From positions 1 through 64,000 of the forward strand of contig JAPDOI010001217.1 of the NCBI GenBank assembly GCA_029168955.1: a stretch of 64,000 bases of DNA. Direction: 5' to 3'. Below are positions 49,640-61,300 of the stretch, piece after piece. Positions within the stretch are counted from its first letter, which is position 1; every line of letters starts with the position of its first letter. Under the pieces are notes generated by a model. It did not search any database and was not told the origin of the DNA. It saw only the letters and a program-made list of their open reading frames with translations. The DNA is from Aplectana chamaeleonis (taxonomy: Eukaryota; Nematoda; Chromadorea; Rhabditida; Cosmocercidae). The position numbers were made by a program, and so were the translations under genes.

Positions 49640-50640
49640 TTAAAAAGCAGGAAGAGAAGTCCTGTTGGAGCGGGTTTATGGATTAATAGTCTGAATGCAT
49701 TCCCTCGATCTGGAAACCGGCTTTTATCATGCCATTTTATAAAAAATAGATATCAAAGAATGCAGTTACTACCGCGGAATAAGTCTCCTTTCAATAGTTG
49801 GCAAAGTTTTCACCAAGGTGATACAGTCTCAACTGCAGAAGCTACACAAACAGACCAGTCGTGAGAAACAGGCTGGCTCCCGCCCCGGACGAGGCTGCTT
49901 GCAGGACCGGGGTACGCCAGGGAGACGTCTTTTCTCCTTTGCTGCTTAACCTCGTTCTCGATGCAATAATGAGGATAGTCTTCAAAGGTAGAACAGGAGT
50001 CCAGTATGGCAGCAATGGCTTCCTCACCAATTTGGTGTTTGCTGACGGCAGCACCGTTGTAGCTGATAACAATGAAGAGGCTGCGAGGACGATATCTTCT
50101 GTTGCAGAAACAACCAAGTCGTATGGTCTGAAGAGCAACAAGAGCAAGACAAAAATCTTGACGACAGACGAATCAGGGGTCGTTATCTAATTTCGAGGGC
50201 AATCCCCTTTAGCAAGTAGGAAAATTCAAGTACTTGGCATTAATTGTACAAACGAGCAAAGTGGCATGCACATCAGAGATCCACAGCAGGATCAGACAGG
50301 CTTCATCAGCGTTCGGATCCCTAAGATGGCGCGTTTGGAAAAGAAACAACATCTCATTGAAGACGAGTATCTGGCTCTTTCAAACACTATTACCACCAAT
50401 CCTTCTCAATTTGTCGGAAACATGGACGTTGTTGAAGTCGAACGTCAGCAAGTTGGAGGTTTTTCAAATGTGTCTGCATCAACTTTTGGGCATAGCTATT
50501 GGCGATCGCATACGTACCACCGATATCCGGGAGAGATGCGGAAACCAGCCATCAATCGCAGAGCAGATTCAGTCGCGTAGGTTACTATAGTTCGATCACG
50601 TGTGCAGGATGGATTCGAGCAGATTGCCGTACAGACTTCT
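49640..50640 (+). pseudogene. Reverse transcriptase and C-terminal part of the decayed RTE
   Basis: YYRGISLLSIVGKVF (about 49770-49810) precedes the deletion point at 49906. RTGVRQGDVFSPLLLNLV, FADGSTVVAD and YGLKSNKSKTK follow in the 49861-50190 frame. The 50234-50590 frame continues with SRIRQASSAFGSLRWRVW, SETWTLLKS, LGIAIGDRIRTTDI and CGNQPSIAEQI, the usual thumb and C-terminal blocks. Catalytic residues are lost. Confidence 0.85.
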
Positions 50641-50777
50641 GGGCCAGTAGCAATCCCCCAATGTGGTGACTTCAAAAAGGCAGCCAATCTGAGGTTGATG
50701 ACGCCTAGATGCCTCCTATGGTTGCCGTCTTAGGACGAGAATCATTCTTGAAGAGTTGCGTTCAATGCAAAACTCTC

Positions 50778-50863
50778 ATTAATTGAAGGTTTTGAACCAA
50801 CACAGCACCAACCTACGCGACGGATGTCTAACACAGCACCTTAGACCACTAGGCCACATGTTC
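50778..50863 (-). ncRNA. tRNA-derived sequence (tRNA-like A and B boxes), not a functional tRNA
   Basis: On the minus strand the A-box TGGCCTAGTGG (50856-50846) and B-box GGTTCAAAACC (50798-50788) match RNA polymerase III promoter consensus and recall tRNA-Leu/Ser (GGCCTAGTGGTCTAAGG). A D-stem can form, but the acceptor ends (GAACATG against AATTAAT) do not pair and the anticodon arm is weak. It is best read as the head of a SINE or an old tRNA pseudogene, just after the RTE 3' region. Confidence 0.5.
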
Positions 50864-50998
50864 ATGTGTGAGGGACTCTTTCTGTTTTCCTACATACACT
50901 CCCTCCACAGCCCTTTGTATTCATTTGTTTTTCTTTGATCAAAACAGCAGTAGTAAATATGAGCTTTGGGAGCGTGCAAATGTGTCTATCTTTCAGAT

Positions 50999-52315
50999 TT
51001 AGCACTTAAGAGACCGCCTGCTCCACGGCGAATTTCCACAGCCGACCGGTGCACTCCACGGCTAATCGTTTCCGTGGCTGACATGTGTGGACACGCGGTC
51101 CGCTGGGAACCATTTTTATCGGAGCAGGCTATCTTACTTATACAACCAGTACTCCACTTCCACTCCAGCTGAGAGTACAGAGAGTAAATAGAGAATTGAA
51201 GTAAGGCCATAAAGGAGCAATGAGCCACCGCTTTCTTACGGACCTGTTTTTTCTTGATTTTGGAAGGTATTTCAACTTTGCATGCCCAAGGTGCTTTGAA
51301 ACACTTTTCTTGGGCGTGCTGGCCACAAAAGAAACGTTTGTCTCTCGACTTCTAGAATTTTCTGCAGGTTACAGGTAACAGCGAGAACAGTGCCATGCGG
51401 AGCCAACCTAGAGTATTGAAAATTTGAAAAATGAACGAACTTCTAGTATGCAATGTCCTATTGAACCTCATGGAAAACTTTCGGCGGACTCATAAAGTTT
51501 GACCTGCAAAATTTTCCGATGTAACCGATGAAAATTTCATCAAAAATCTCAGAATGGGAATCAGATTTACAATCACTACCCCCCCCCCTCCACAGTCGCA
51601 CCAAAACCTCAAACGTTTGTCAACGGATAACGAATGGCAGACAACAACGGTGCTTTTGAAAATCGTGAAAAAAAACACCATGTGATTGTTCTTCGAGGCC
51701 TCCAAATACACCCTATAGTGAAGTATCAGCCAAATTTCGAGCATCGAACTATTCACAGGTTTTCCCTCCCACCCCCAAGTTATTTCCCTCTCGTAATTGA
51801 TTAGAATCTGAAATAAAGATGAACGATGGCTAGCATACCACAATCGACGGAAATTTTATTGGGAATTGTGAAGTAAACACCGGAACCTTGTGCAGCAGCT
51901 CGAATGACCCTCGGGGTCAAGGCAGCAAAATTTGAAACGATGACCTACTGCAGCTATCTCAAATAGGTGGCACTGCTGTTCCGACAATCAACTAGATGAC
52001 ATCAGCTATGTACGTGATCAGCATCATCTTAATAACCCCCTTTAGCAAAGTTCGGACAATTTCTTCCCGACCAAAGAAGCTCGAAAACACGAAAAGTGCC
52101 ATTTTCGGAAGTGGTAGTAAAATTACTAAGAACACTCAAAATGCTTGACCACTGTGAATTTAAATAGTTTGCATTACTAAGAACTTATTCGTATTTGAGG
52201 AGTGCTTCAGGCATTAGAACTTCAGAAAATATCGAAAGTTTCATGTGGACACGCGGTCAGAGGGGCAAAACAGCCGTGGGTGCGCAGTGTGGACACGCGG
52301 TCTCTTAAGTGTTAA
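50999..52315. mobile_element. Possible DNA transposon remnant with ~19-bp terminal inverted repeats
   Basis: The left end TTAGCACTTAAGAGACCGC is matched by the inverted right end GCGGTCTCTTAAGTGTTAA at 52297-52315. TGTGGACACGCGGTC also occurs in both halves (about 51086 and 52290). About 1.3 kb, no recognisable transposase. Superfamily uncertain, as no clear target duplication is visible. Confidence 0.6.
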
Positions 52316-53479
52316 TAGGTTTTCAACCTTGGGGGATGGGATTTCAGAATTTTCCGAAAAAATCATCAAAGGGAGAGCATGTTAGATTTGAGAAACCATT
52401 TCGAAAATTTGTTGTTGGATGGCCACTTACCACTGAAACCACGACACACAATACTTTGTAGCATGATTGTCGAGAAGCCGACCTCGTGTTTTTTTCTCAC
52501 AAGATGAACCAAAAAATTCAAAGGGTTTTTTTTAAATTATGGACTTTTATTCTCAGTCTGCTTCGCGCTTCCCAGTCAGCATATAGAGAAGTGAACATGA
52601 AGTGAAAGAAGAAAACGAAGTCTAGATAAGAGCCGGACTTAGATGAACAATCATACAGCATTTGGTAACTATTGCACGAGGATCACGTAAGTTTCATACC
52701 TTTTCTGGAAAACTAACCGTTTTTCGGCCATCCTTCTTAGATGGCTTTCTGAGCAAATCCGATTTCATTTGTAGTGAGCGTTTATTGAAAAAAATCTGAA
52801 AATTGTTGAATATGGCCATACCAGCTTCTAGGAAATTGAAGTTGCGTTTACAATAGGAGTAAAGCGCGTGAAATCTATAAAGGATATGTATACATGATAG
52901 CTACGTACAATTTCACGTTAATCTCCCCGTAATCTTTGCCTGGACTCATTGAAACATCAATAAAACCTTCAAATGTTTTGCTGTCATTCCTACTAGCTGG
53001 CAATGGAGTTGGATGGCCGCCGCAATTCTTCCTCGCTCACCTAGACAACGAGATAGGCCGCCGTGTTGTGCTGGGGTGTTAAGTGGACAGCGGACTGGTC
53101 GGTTCGCAAGCGCTTCACTGCCCTTTCTTGGAGCGCACTTGCTTCAAAAAGTCAATATCCTCGGACGTGCTCGACCTCCATGACCGCGGTATCGACCCAG
53201 ATCCTCTTCGCTCCGCGCCCTATTTCTCTTTCCTCTGCGGCGATTAGCGGAGTCACCACCCGTTTCTTGGCAGTAAGCCACCTCATGAAAGAACGCTCAC
53301 TGCTGCCAGGTCATTAAGTGCAATGGTCATTAACTTGAGCGCCGCCTGTGCAATTCTATGAGGGCCCGTTCACATTGATAGCCGATTAGTGATCGACATA
53401 GTCACCACGCAGTGACAGCCGGTAGCTGCCACTTTACGGGGGTGCTACTGGCCATGTGGAGGAATCGAGTCGCAGAGTG
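52316..53479. other. Unassigned, with a GC-rich patch at 53000-53340
   Basis: The plus frame 53063-53317 is open but unrecognised. It may belong to the retrotransposon fragment that follows. Confidence 0.35.
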
Positions 53480-53710
53480 GAAGATTGAACGAACTGCCCC
53501 TGAAAAACTTTGCTCAAGCAAATCACCGTTGACCTAAAATCCATCCGGTGCATTGTGATCGAAGCCAGGAACGTTTGCAGAGACCGTCTAGAATGGAAGC
53601 TTGTTATTCAGGCTGTCCGAACTCCAGTGACACCAACAGCAGTGTATTAGTTGAGAGGTCGACCTGCTCCGCCACACGCCAGCTAGGGGATAAGTAAGTA
53701 AGTAAGTACT
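53480..53710 (+). mobile_element. RTE-like 3' end fragment with an AAGT tail
   Basis: A frame reading EARNVCRDRLEWKLVIQAV then a TAG stop (about 53567-53650) resembles the C-terminus of nematode RTE reverse transcriptases. About 50 bp later comes AAGTAAGTAAGTAAGTA, a simple-repeat tail like those at the other RTE 3' ends here. The rest of the element is not recognisable. Confidence 0.5.
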
Positions 53711-53857
53711 CTTTTATGGATTTATGCGAAAAATCAATTATTTCGATAATCCCATAAAATCCACGAATTTCTACAGTGGTCAATTCTATTGACAGAGGAT
53801 TCTCAAAAATTCATAGCTGTTAACTTTGTCCACTGATCCCCTTCAATGGATGTGGAT

Positions 53858-54779
53858 CAGGGGTGTGCATTTTCCGTTTACCGATTCACCGATGTTCCGG
53901 ATTTACCGGTGTTTTTCGTTAAATTTTGATTTACCGATTTACCGATCTTTTTCCCAAAATTTACCGAAATTTTTTCTGAAAAGAGAAGTTGCGTGTTTTT
54001 AGCTCAATCGGCCTATTTCTTACTCGTATTTCACGGGTTCGCTACTGTTATGGCATGCCTTTGGCACGATATCCTTCTTCATCCTTCTTTTTGTTACTCT
54101 TTCTAACCCTTTTGGCTTACTTTCTGAATAATCCAACGATCTTTTCACCTTTTATGTCACGTGCCTCCCCGTATCGAATTACTACTCCGAGAAATACATA
54201 TCAGCAGAGTTCTGAAGCAGATATTTAAGTAACTGGAATTTTTTCCAATTAGCAAAGTCCTGAAGCAGATTATTTAGGAACTGAATTTTTCGAAGCCCCC
54301 GGACACCACACTTAATCCACTGCAGTTCTGGAACGACTCCATTGTGAAATCATCGTACCAGCACCTTTCCCCACTGACCAATAAGTACTTTTGCACGCCT
54401 CCTGGCAGAGCTGAGGCGGAATGGATGTTTTCCTCAGCTGCCCTGATTTTGAGTAATTACAGAAAGACCTTGACGACAGAAATTTTTGAAATGTTACTTT
54501 TTCTCAAAATCAACGTCTCGCTGATCAGCTTCAGCCGTTGAGCTCAGTTGAATATGTAAAACTCACTCATTATTTGCACTATCCTCATGCACTATTGAAA
54601 ATGATACATAAATAGTATTGATCATTTGTGTTGTAGTATCCATACATATAACAATGGAATATATATCAAAGTCGAAGTCAGAATTTTTACCGAATCTTCC
54701 GTTTTTATTTACCGAAAAAAAAGTTCGGGAAAAAGTTTCGGTAAAAAATTCACCGAAAAGAATTTTCCGCACACCCCTG
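53858..54779 (+). mobile_element. hAT transposon, internally deleted
   Basis: Terminal inverted repeats are CAGGGGTGTGC at 53858 and its complement GCACACCCCTG ending 54779. Flanks ATGTGGAT (53850-53857) and ATGGGGAT (54780-54787) match at 7 of 8. Both ends are rich in TTTACCGA and its complement. It still encodes the hAT C-terminal dimerisation domain. At 922 bp it is far below autonomous size, so the catalytic part has been lost. Confidence 0.9.
54293..54541 (+). pseudogene. hAT transposase C-terminal (dimerisation) domain
   Basis: The frame reads LNPLQFWNDSIVKSSYQHL, then YFCTPPGRAEAEWMFSSAAL, ILSNYRKTL and EMLLFLKINV. This is the hAT dimerisation signature: W then L at the start, P-x-x-x-A-E-x-x-F-S-A in the middle, R-x-x-L and LLFLK at the end. 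In the full protein this region makes multimers needed for transposition. The N-terminal zinc finger and the DDE core are absent, so it is a remnant. Confidence 0.9.
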
Positions 54780-54855
54780 ATGGGGATGTATCATCACCCA
54801 ACTATCGTTGACCGATGAGATTCAGATGCTTGTACGGTACAATAAGGCCGCTATC

Positions 54856-55314
54856 CAAGGGTAAAAAACGGGCAGAAACGTCAAAGTGGGCAACTAAAGC
54901 GTCTTTCCACCGCAATTCGCTTCGTAGTGCTCAGTTTTGAATTTTGAAAACGTCGAAATGTATAGCATGTCATTCTCCAGTCAATCGTGTAGAAATATTC
55001 CGCAAAATCCGGAAGGAAGATTATATTCCAAGGTGAAATATATTTTCATTTTGACAATGCTAGAGATCGCGTACGGCTGTTTTTCGCCGGACTTGTTCGT
55101 TATCTTGTGAAATCAGTATCATATTCATAACCTACTTCACCTTAGAAGCTGTTACATCAACAAATTTCTAACTCATAATATACAGTTGGATAGACTGTGG
55201 CACGGTGATCATTTCGGTCTTTTCAATATTGAAAACAGAGCACTTTGAGGCGAGTTGTGATCAAAAGACGCTTTAGCTGCCCACTTCGCCCATTTCGCCC
55301 TATTTTTACCCTTG
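54856..55314. repeat. Foldback MITE just upstream of the CCP gene
   Basis: CAAGGGTAAAAAACGGGC at the left is inverted at the right (GCCCTATTTTTACCCTTG). GTGGGCAACTAAAGCGTCTTT, GTGCTC(A/T)GTTTT and GAAAA(C/G)… also recur inverted, giving arms of about 120 bp. It ends 55 bp before the ATG at 55370, so it may contribute promoter sequence. Confidence 0.82.
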
Positions 55315-55353
55315 ATTACTGGCGGTAATGTATCTATACGTTAGGAAATCATT

Positions 55354-55369
55354 TTTTTGAAAGTTCAGG
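55354..55369 (+). promoter_or_regulatory. Likely spliced-leader trans-splice acceptor
   Basis: TTTTTTTGAAAGTTCAG ends one base before the ATG of the CCP gene. Nematode mRNAs often receive a spliced leader at such a site very close to the start codon. There is no upstream exon in evidence. Confidence 0.5.
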
Positions 55370-58300
55370 ATGCTGCCATCGAATTCTATCATTTCGCTCA
55401 AGTTAGTCCTCCTGACACTTGTCTTCGTGGGTTGCTCATACTCAGGTATATTTGTGGCACATACTGAAAAAAGAACTTGGCTTGTGAGTATGATTTCTTT
55501 CAGATTGCGATGCTCCTGAACAGCCTGGCGAGATAACATTGAACAAGCATGGTAAAATTCGAGAGGGTGATACCGTATCTGCGTGGTGCTATGGAAATTT
55601 AAAAGTCTTTGTTGGTCAGTTTGATATGATGTGAACACTCAACAGAAAAGGTTCTGATGCGTAAAATAGTCAGCCCTGGACGTTAGAGAACAAATTATGA
55701 AGAAAAGGACAAAAGGCATGTTGGAGGTTCCATTTGAAAACAGGTCGATTCCTAATAGCCCATCCTTGGTCATCGAACTCGTACCTCTGTTCGACCAGAC
55801 CACTCTCGTGTTGATTTCTCTCGTGAAACTTCGAGTGGAACGGATGCTGTTTAGGCGCATTGAATCCAGTTTTGAATAGACCGCTAACAGGCGGAAAACA
55901 ACTCCAGAATGAACGGACAACAAGGAGCGCCCGTCTGAAGAATACAGCGGAGAGGCGACTGACACTATTGAAATCTGTAAAAAAGGGGTCTCCCAAGCAG
56001 AAGTGGTTTGGTTAGCGTTACAAATGCTTCAACAAAAAGGGAACAATAGGAAAGCGGAATGAGGAGAGTCTACAAAAAATGAACAATATCCTCCAAGAAC
56101 TCTTTTCTTTTTCGAAACTTCCAAACAGCGGAAACAAACCGTTTTGGTTCTCTATGAGGAAGCGCTTTTGGCTCCATAAAGGACTTTGATTATGTGAGTG
56201 CCGATAAAATATGTATATATGCATGTGAACCTAATAGCTATCATTAAAAGGGAGATGATGTTAAATTGTTTTAGGAACCAGTCAATTCTTCCTCGTAAAA
56301 TACCACAACGGTTTGTTTCCGCTGTTTGGAAGTTTCGAAAAGAAAAGAGTTCTTGGAGGATATTGTTCATTTTTGTAGACTCTCCTCATTCCGCTTTCCT
56401 ATTGTTCCCTTTTTGTTGAAGCATTTGTAACGCTAACCAAACCACTTCTGCTTGGGAGACCCCTTTTTTACAGAATTGTTCACTTTTTCTTGATATTACG
56501 CTGTAATATCCCATGCAAGAATTTCGAACAAAGACCTCTTCAGCTCCCCACTAGATCAGTCCTCTTTCTGTGGTCACAAGAATCAATGACCCAAACTGTT
56601 GTAAAACTATCTCAGAAAAATCACTCGATGTGACTGACAAGACCGATGTTCACATGATATTAGCTAAGAAATGAATGATATCCATGATATCGTTCCACAT
56701 AATTCATTCATATTGATCGCGTCAGCCACATCTGGCTACACCGGGTGTTATTTGCACCTTCCATGTTTTTCATACGTATCGAACGGGTCGGCCACGGTGA
56801 TTTTCTCAACCAACTCTGACAGGGACCTTAGGCCCCGGTTATAGTTGGTCGCCCAGACGTAGCCAGCCCGGTCGATAATCATGAAAGCCTGCTGGCCTAC
56901 AGCCGGATGCAGAATCTGCCTGCAGTTCTTCGCTTTCAAATGAAACCAACTTAAAACCGGGACAGTCAGAAACTACCTTCCATTCCATCTGGACACTTTC
57001 ACATCAGTGGAACAAAGCAGTTTTACATACTCATTATTTCGTTTCCGTTGCCCCATTCCTTCGCAGAACAGCCGCTTCGATTCCATGAATCTGATATGAA
57101 AAAGCTCTGCTGAGCTGCGAATGGAGATAGTTCTAACAATTTGTTTTTGAATTTGGATGCTAATAAGCAAGTACCATTTATTGCAGAAAAAATCAGTGGG
57201 CTGGTGAAGAAGGAAGAGGGAGCACTCAAAATGGGGTTGTGTGAATGACCTTACGAAACTGAAAAGCAGCCTGGCAACATGACCTGACATGACTCACATA
57301 ACATCTCAAACTTTCTGCTTGCTATGCTTGTCATCCTTACACTTTTACAAAAGTTTTGCAAGGTGTTCTCTCCTGCGCAAATTCCGGGGCATAATTTCTC
57401 GGATGGCTAGCATCGAGTCTGGGCTCCTGCTCACTCTACGGGGTGGTCTTCACAACTTTTCGGATGAGCAGCAACGGGTCCCGAACACCTGCCCACTATC
57501 CGGGTTTCCACGAGGTCCCGATGACTTCATCAGAAGCTCGAAGCACTTTTCACGACGTCCCGATGACGTCATCAGAAGCCCGAAGCACTTTTGGGACTAT
57601 CCTAGACGGGGGGGGGTCACCCACGATTTTCCCATGAAAATGAATGGAAAACCTGATAAAAGGTGCTTGATGCTGCTATCAGTCATTGTTGTTGATGAAG
57701 TTGTGTAGAAATACTTTGATTGATAGCGTTATAGATCGTTGGTTCATTCCATTTCTGACTTGAATCTTGAGTGCCCCCCCGTCTAGGATAGTCCCGCACT
57801 TCTCACGATGTCCCGATGACGTCATCAGAAGCCCGAAGCACTCTTGGGACTATCCTAGACGGGGGGGGGGCACCCACGACTTTCTCATGAAAATGAATGG
57901 AAACCTTGATAAAAGGTGCTTGATGCTGCTATCAGTCATTGTTGTTGATGAAGTTGTGTAGAGATACTTTGATTGATAGCGTTATAGATCGGTGGTTCAT
58001 TCCATTTCTGACTTGAATCTTGAGTGCCCCCCCCGTCTAGGATAGTCCCGCACTTCTCACGATGTCCCGATGACGTCATCAGAAGCTCGAAGCACTTTTC
58101 ACGACGTCCCGATGACGTCATCAGAAGCCCGAAGCACTTTTGGGACTATCCTAGACGGGGGGGGGTCACCCACGATTTTCCCATGAAAATGAATGGAAAA
58201 CCTGATAAAAGGTGCTTGATGCTGCTATCAGTCATTGTTGTTGATGAAGTTGTGTAGAAATACTTTGATTGATAGCGTTATAGATCGGTGGTTCATTCCA

Positions 58301-61300
58301 TTTCTGACTTGAATCTTGAGTGCCCCCCGTCTAGGATAGTCCCGCACTTCTCACGATGTCCCGATGACGTCATCAGAAGCCCGAAGCACTTTTCACGACG
58401 TCCCGATGACGTCATCAGAGGCCCGAAGCACTTTTGGGACTATCCTAGACGGGGGGGGGTCACCCACGATTTTCCCATGAAAATGAATGGAAAACCTGAT
58501 AAAAGGTGCTTGATGCTGCTATCAGTCATTGTTGTTGATGAAGTTGTGTAGAAATACTTTGATTGATAGCGTTATAGATCGGTGGTTCATTCCATTTCTG
58601 ACTTGAATCTTGAGTGCCCCCCGTCTAGGATAGTCCCGCACTTCTCACGATGTCCCGATGACGTCATCAGAAGCCCGAAGCACTCTTGGGACTATCCTAG
58701 ACGGGGGGGGGGCACCCACGACTTTCTCATGAAAATGAATGGAAACCTTGATAAAAGGTGCTTGATGCTGCTATCAGTCATTGTTGTTGATGAAGTTGTG
58801 TAGAGATACTTTGATTGATAGCGTTATAGATCGGTGGTTCATTCCATTTCTGACTTGAATCTTGAGTGCCCCCCCCCGTCTAGGATAGTCCCGCACTTCT
58901 CACGATGTCCCGATGACGTCATCAGAAGCCCGAAGCACTCTTGGGACCATCCAAGACGGGGGGGGGGCACCCACGACTTTCTCATGAAAATGAATGGAAA
59001 CCTTGATAAAAGGTGCTTGATGCTGCTATCAGTCATTGTTGTTGATGAAGTTGTGTAGAAATACTTTGATTGATAGCGTTATAGATCGGTGGTTCATTCC
59101 ATTTCTGACTTGAATCTTGAGTGCCCCCCCCCGCCTGGGGTAGGCCCGCACTTTTCACGACGTCCCAATGACGTCATCAGAAACTCGAGGCACTTTTTAC
59201 GACGTCCCGATGACGTCATCAGAAGCCCGAACCACTTTTCACGACGTCCCGATGACGTAATCAGAAGCCCGAAGCACTTTCACGACGTCCCGATGACGTC
59301 ATAAGAAGCCCGAAGCACTTTTCACGACGTCCCGATGACGTCATCAGAAACCCGAAGCACTTTCACGACGTGCCCATGACGTCATCAGAAGCCCGAAGCA
59401 CTTTTCACGACGTCCCGATGCCGTCATCAGAAGCCCGAAGCACTTTTCACGACGTCCCGATGACGTCATCAGAAGCACGAAGCACTTTCACGACGTCCCG
59501 ATGACGTCATCAGAAGCCCGAAGCACTTTTCACGGCGTCCCGATGACGTCATCAGAAGCCCGAAGCACTTTCACGACGTCCCGATGACGTCATCAGAAGC
59601 ACGAAGCACTTTTCACGACGTCCCGATGACGTCATCAGAAGCCCGAAGCACTTTTCACGACGTCCCGATGACGTCATCAGAAGCCCGAAGCACTCTCACG
59701 ACGTCCCGATGACGTCATCAGAAGCCCGAAGCACTTTTCACGACGTCCCGATGACGCCATCAGAAGCCCGAAGCACTTTTCACGACGTCCCGATGACGTC
59801 ATCAGAAGCCCGAAGCACTTTTCACGACGTCCCCATGACGCCATCAGAAGCCCGAAGCACTCTCACGACGTCCCGATGACGTCATCAGAAGCCCGAAGCA
59901 CTTTCACGACGTCCCGATGACGTCATCAGAAGCCCGAAGCACTTTCACGACGTCCCGATGACGTCATCAGAAGCCCGAAGCACTCTCACGACGTCCCGAT
60001 GACGTCATCAGAAGCCCGAAGCACTTTTCACGACGTCCCGATGACGTCATCAGAAGCCCGAAGCACTTTCACGACGTCCCGATGACGTCATCAGAAGCCC
60101 GAAGCACTTTTCACGACGTCCCGATGACGCCATCAGAAGCCCGAAGCACTTTTCACGACGTCCCGATGACGCCATCAGAAGCCCGAAGCACTTTTCACGA
60201 CGTCCCCATGACGCCATCAGAAGCCCGAAGCACTCTCACGACGTCCCGATGACGTCATCAGAAGCCCGAAGCACTTTTCACGACGTCCCGATGACGGCAT
60301 CAGAAGCCCGAAGCACTTTTCACGACGTCCTGATGACGTCATCAGAAGCCCGAAGCACTCTCACGACGTCCCGATGACGTCATCAGAAGCCCGAAGCACT
60401 TTTCACGACGTCCCGATGACGTCATCAGAAGCCCGAAGCACTTTCACGACGTCCCGATGACGTCATCAGAAGCCCGAAGCACTTTTCACGACGTCCCCAT
60501 GACGCCATCAGAAGCCCGAAGCACTCTCACGACGTCCCGATGACGTCATCAGAAGCCCGAAGCACTTTTCACGACGTCCCGATGACGTCATCAGAAGCCC
60601 GAAGCACTTTTCACGACGTCCCGATGACGTCATCAGAAGCCCGAAGCACTCTCACGACGTCCCGATGACGTCATCAGAAGCCCGAAGCACTTTCACGACG
60701 TCCCGATGACGTCATCAGAAGCCCGAAGCACTTTCACGACGTCCCGATGACGTCATCAGAAGCCCGAAGCACTTTTCACGACGTCCCGATGACGCCATCA
60801 GAAGCCCGAAGCACTCTCACGACGTCCCGATGACGTCATCAGAAGCCCTAAGCACTTTTCACGACGTCCCGATGACGTCATCAGAAGCCCGAAGCACTCT
60901 CACGACGTCCCGATGACGTCATCAGAAGCCCGAAGCACTTTTCACGACGTCCCGATGACGTCATCAGAAGCCCGAAGCACTTTCACGACGTCCCGATGAC
61001 GTCATCAGAAGCCCGAAGCACTTTTCACGACGTCCCCATGACCTCATCAGAAGCCCGAAGCACTCACGACGTCCCGATGACGTCATCAGAAACTCGAGGC
61101 ACTTTTCACGACGTCCCGATGACGTCATCAGAAGCCCGAAGCACTTTTCACGACGTCCCGATGACGTCATCAGAATCCCCCCTCACCTACAAATCGGTTA
61201 ATTACCAGCCTACGTACCTCCTACCAACTTACCTGTCTGCCAAGTTGATTGCCTGAGACCATTGGCAGTGGCTATTAGCAGTGAGGACTGAAAAGCGTGA

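Larger units (their letters stand above)
47965..50700 (+). mobile_element. RTE-type retrotransposon, second lineage, decayed
   Basis: In order: a possible 5' UTR, an endonuclease starting ATWNVRT (48258-48276), VVAGDFN (about 48630-48645) and GSDHY (about 48915), a linker (49000-49640), the RT, and a C-terminal block to about 50640. Many frameshifts and stops. The RT lacks about 290 bp between AGSRPGRGC (about 49880-49905) and RTGVRQGD (49906), so the first catalytic Asp is gone, and FADD has become FADG (about 50036-50047). The split copy at 10145-17065 is the same lineage. The TWNVRT start resembles BovB-like RTE elements. Confidence 0.85.

Noticed and set aside
50778..50863. Functional tRNA gene
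   Set aside because: The acceptor ends do not pair and the anticodon arm does not fold, although the A and B boxes look good.
59145..61175. Regular direct repeats, considered as a CRISPR array
   Set aside because: There are no unique spacers: the 41-42-bp units are contiguous, and the genome is eukaryotic.
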